From Alnus glutinosa (lineage: Eukaryota > Streptophyta > Magnoliopsida > Fagales > Betulaceae): a stretch of DNA of 64,000 nucleotides. Positions 62,901 through 64,000 of this stretch are shown one piece after another. The DNA lies in contig NC_084894.1 of NCBI RefSeq assembly GCF_958979055.1, positions 26,793,616 to 26,857,615 on the forward strand. The letters run 5' to 3'. The notes beneath the pieces were generated by a model. The model saw nothing but the letters and a program-made list of their open reading frames with translations, did no database searches and was not told the origin of the DNA. The position numbers and the translations under genes were made by a program. The number at the start of each line of letters is the position of its first letter. Positions within the stretch are counted from its first letter, which is position 1.

Positions 62901-63898
62901 TATCTCGAATCAGATTATGCATCTTCAACTTATTTTGATAATCAATTGTCACAAGTGACATTTGAATGAGAATAGGGATACCACTCTCTGGAAAGAAATT
63001 ACAACCATCGAGTATTTTGATAGTATATTCTTTGTCCATACCGACAAAGAAACATGCAATATCAAGGAATATGTGCTTTATAATTCTATCCAATGAATCA
63101 AAACTTATTCTAAGTATTTTTTGAATCTTTTGATGAGGAGTTCTTTGTAATTTGTCCAATTCACTTTTCCATTCAGCAGTGCTTCTTCCTTTAAGAAAAG
63201 AACCCAAAACCTCAAGAGCTAATGGAAGTCCTCCGGCATAATTCACTGCTTCAATCGAAAGCTTTGAGTAATCTCCGTTTGGATTTGGATTGGTCATCTT
63301 GAAGGCATGCCAATTGAAAAGCTGAAGAGACTCCCAATCATTCAGTATTTCAACTTCATATTTTTCATCTACTTCCAATTGAGTTAGCAAATGTTCATCT
63401 CTAGTTGTTATAATGATTCTACTTCCTGGACCAAGCCAGTGCTTTTCAACTAACATGTGTAGGTTTCCAAAATCATCCACATCATCAAGAATAACAAGAA
63501 CCTTTTTTCCATGAATTCTATGTTGAATTATATTGGTTCCTCTGTCAACATTCACAATCTTCGAATTCATTTTCAATATATCAGAAAGAAGTTGATTTTG
63601 TAAGTGGATTAAACCATCAGGCTTTTCTGAACTTTCTTTAAGGTTTGAAAGAAAGCTATTTCCTTCAAATGCATCACATATTTCATTGTAGACAGCTTTT
63701 GCTAGGGTTGTTTTATCTATTCCACCCATTCCGTAAATGCCCACAACTCGAACATCTCTTGTTCCAAGATTTAATAAAACTTTAATATCATCAACCCGAG
63801 ACTTCATTCCTATTGGGTGTTTGGCAACATTCAAGAGAGCGGGGTTCACTTTACACAAAACTTCTTCAACAATCACTTTGATGAATCTTGATTCATAC
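59981..63898 (-). CDS. TIR-NB-LRR resistance protein, partial (NB-ARC, LRR, C-JID); TIR exon off the right edge
   Basis: Four exons here: 63898-62800 (NB-ARC), 62447-62169 (LRR start), 62084-60570 (LRR) and 60499-59981 (C-JID), all in frame, about 1136 aa. The right edge cuts the gene before the TIR exon. NB-ARC motifs: P-loop GIYGMGGIDKTTLAK (Asp where the last Gly of GxxxxGK is usual), kinase-2 VLVILDDVDD, RNBS-B GSRIIITTRD, GLPLAL, and MHNLIRDMG where MHD is usual. The LRR exon has repeated L..L.L..C..L units. The C-JID has FLPGSEIPNWISHQ. These proteins sit in the cytoplasm or nucleus and trigger immunity after effector sensing. Whether this one works alone is doubtful given both motif changes. 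Confidence 0.92.
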
Positions 63899-64000
63899 CT
63901 AATTTTTGTGATTCAAATAGAAAAGAGAACAACAAAGTAAGCATAAGGAAAGCAAAAGAAGAAAGAAAATTATTATTATTATTTTAAGCCATGACAAATA
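63899..64000 (-). other. Intron of the TNL gene, cut by the window edge
   Basis: The acceptor AAAAATTAG precedes the NB-ARC exon on the minus strand. The TIR-encoding exon should lie just beyond position 64000. Confidence 0.7.

Overview
This is nuclear DNA from a flowering plant. Spliceosomal introns are short, intergenic DNA is AT-rich and full of microsatellites, and retrotransposons carry initiator-tRNA-Met primer sites. A TIR-NB-LRR (TNL) type resistance gene points to a eudicot. A woody species is a guess from the general look of the genes and is not proven. The intact or nearly intact genes are: an ankyrin/CCCH tandem zinc-finger regulator of the SZF1/SZF2 group (5352-7481, +); a DUF4378/TRM-like protein (10308-11689, -); the ER omega-3 desaturase FAD3 (25865-27873, -); a plant selenoprotein-T-like thioredoxin-fold protein (45356-49072, +); a mitochondrial internal alternative NADH dehydrogenase of the NDA group (50623-54617, -); and the 3' part of a TNL gene (59981-63898, -) whose TIR exon lies beyond the right edge. 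The genes are unrelated neighbours, not an operon or cluster.

Between them lies a dense record of transposition. From left to right: a long-TIR Mutator-like element (1447-2574); a tandem 266-bp duplication (8525-9065); a complete but decayed Ty1/copia element with a perfect 5-bp target duplication TCTTC (14174-21077); small inverted-repeat elements; a Pack-MULE with a 9-bp near-identical target duplication that carries a piece of an AAA-ATPase gene (32843-33728); a tandem LTR-plus-flank duplication (33833-37583); a TTA-flanked Harbinger-type MITE (37851-38258); a broken U-box/ARM E3 ligase gene (38420-42630) that hosts a Cassandra-type TRIM with 5S-rRNA-like LTRs (40783-41394); a gag-only TRIM-like element in intron 2 of the selenoprotein-T gene, with perfect target duplication GCGGT (46209-47779); two related MITEs around the last exon of that gene; and a hAT-like element (55073-55642).

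The right end is a rearranged neighbourhood. A truncated second NDA copy (58781-59600), with part of its promoter flank, sits between a detached TNL C-terminal (C-JID) fragment and the intact TNL C-JID exon. The NDA tail reads in frame into the C-JID fragment. The neighbouring TNL has unusual residues in two switch motifs: Asp for the last Gly of the P-loop and Asn for Asp in MHD.

I see no unknown multi-gene system, CRISPR array, tRNA gene or functional rRNA gene. The most unusual items are the captured AAA-ATPase, the NDA/C-JID fusion, and the compact retroelements inside genes. Splice sites were placed by hand from GT/AG signals, reading frame and family knowledge, so exon edges may be off by a base or two.
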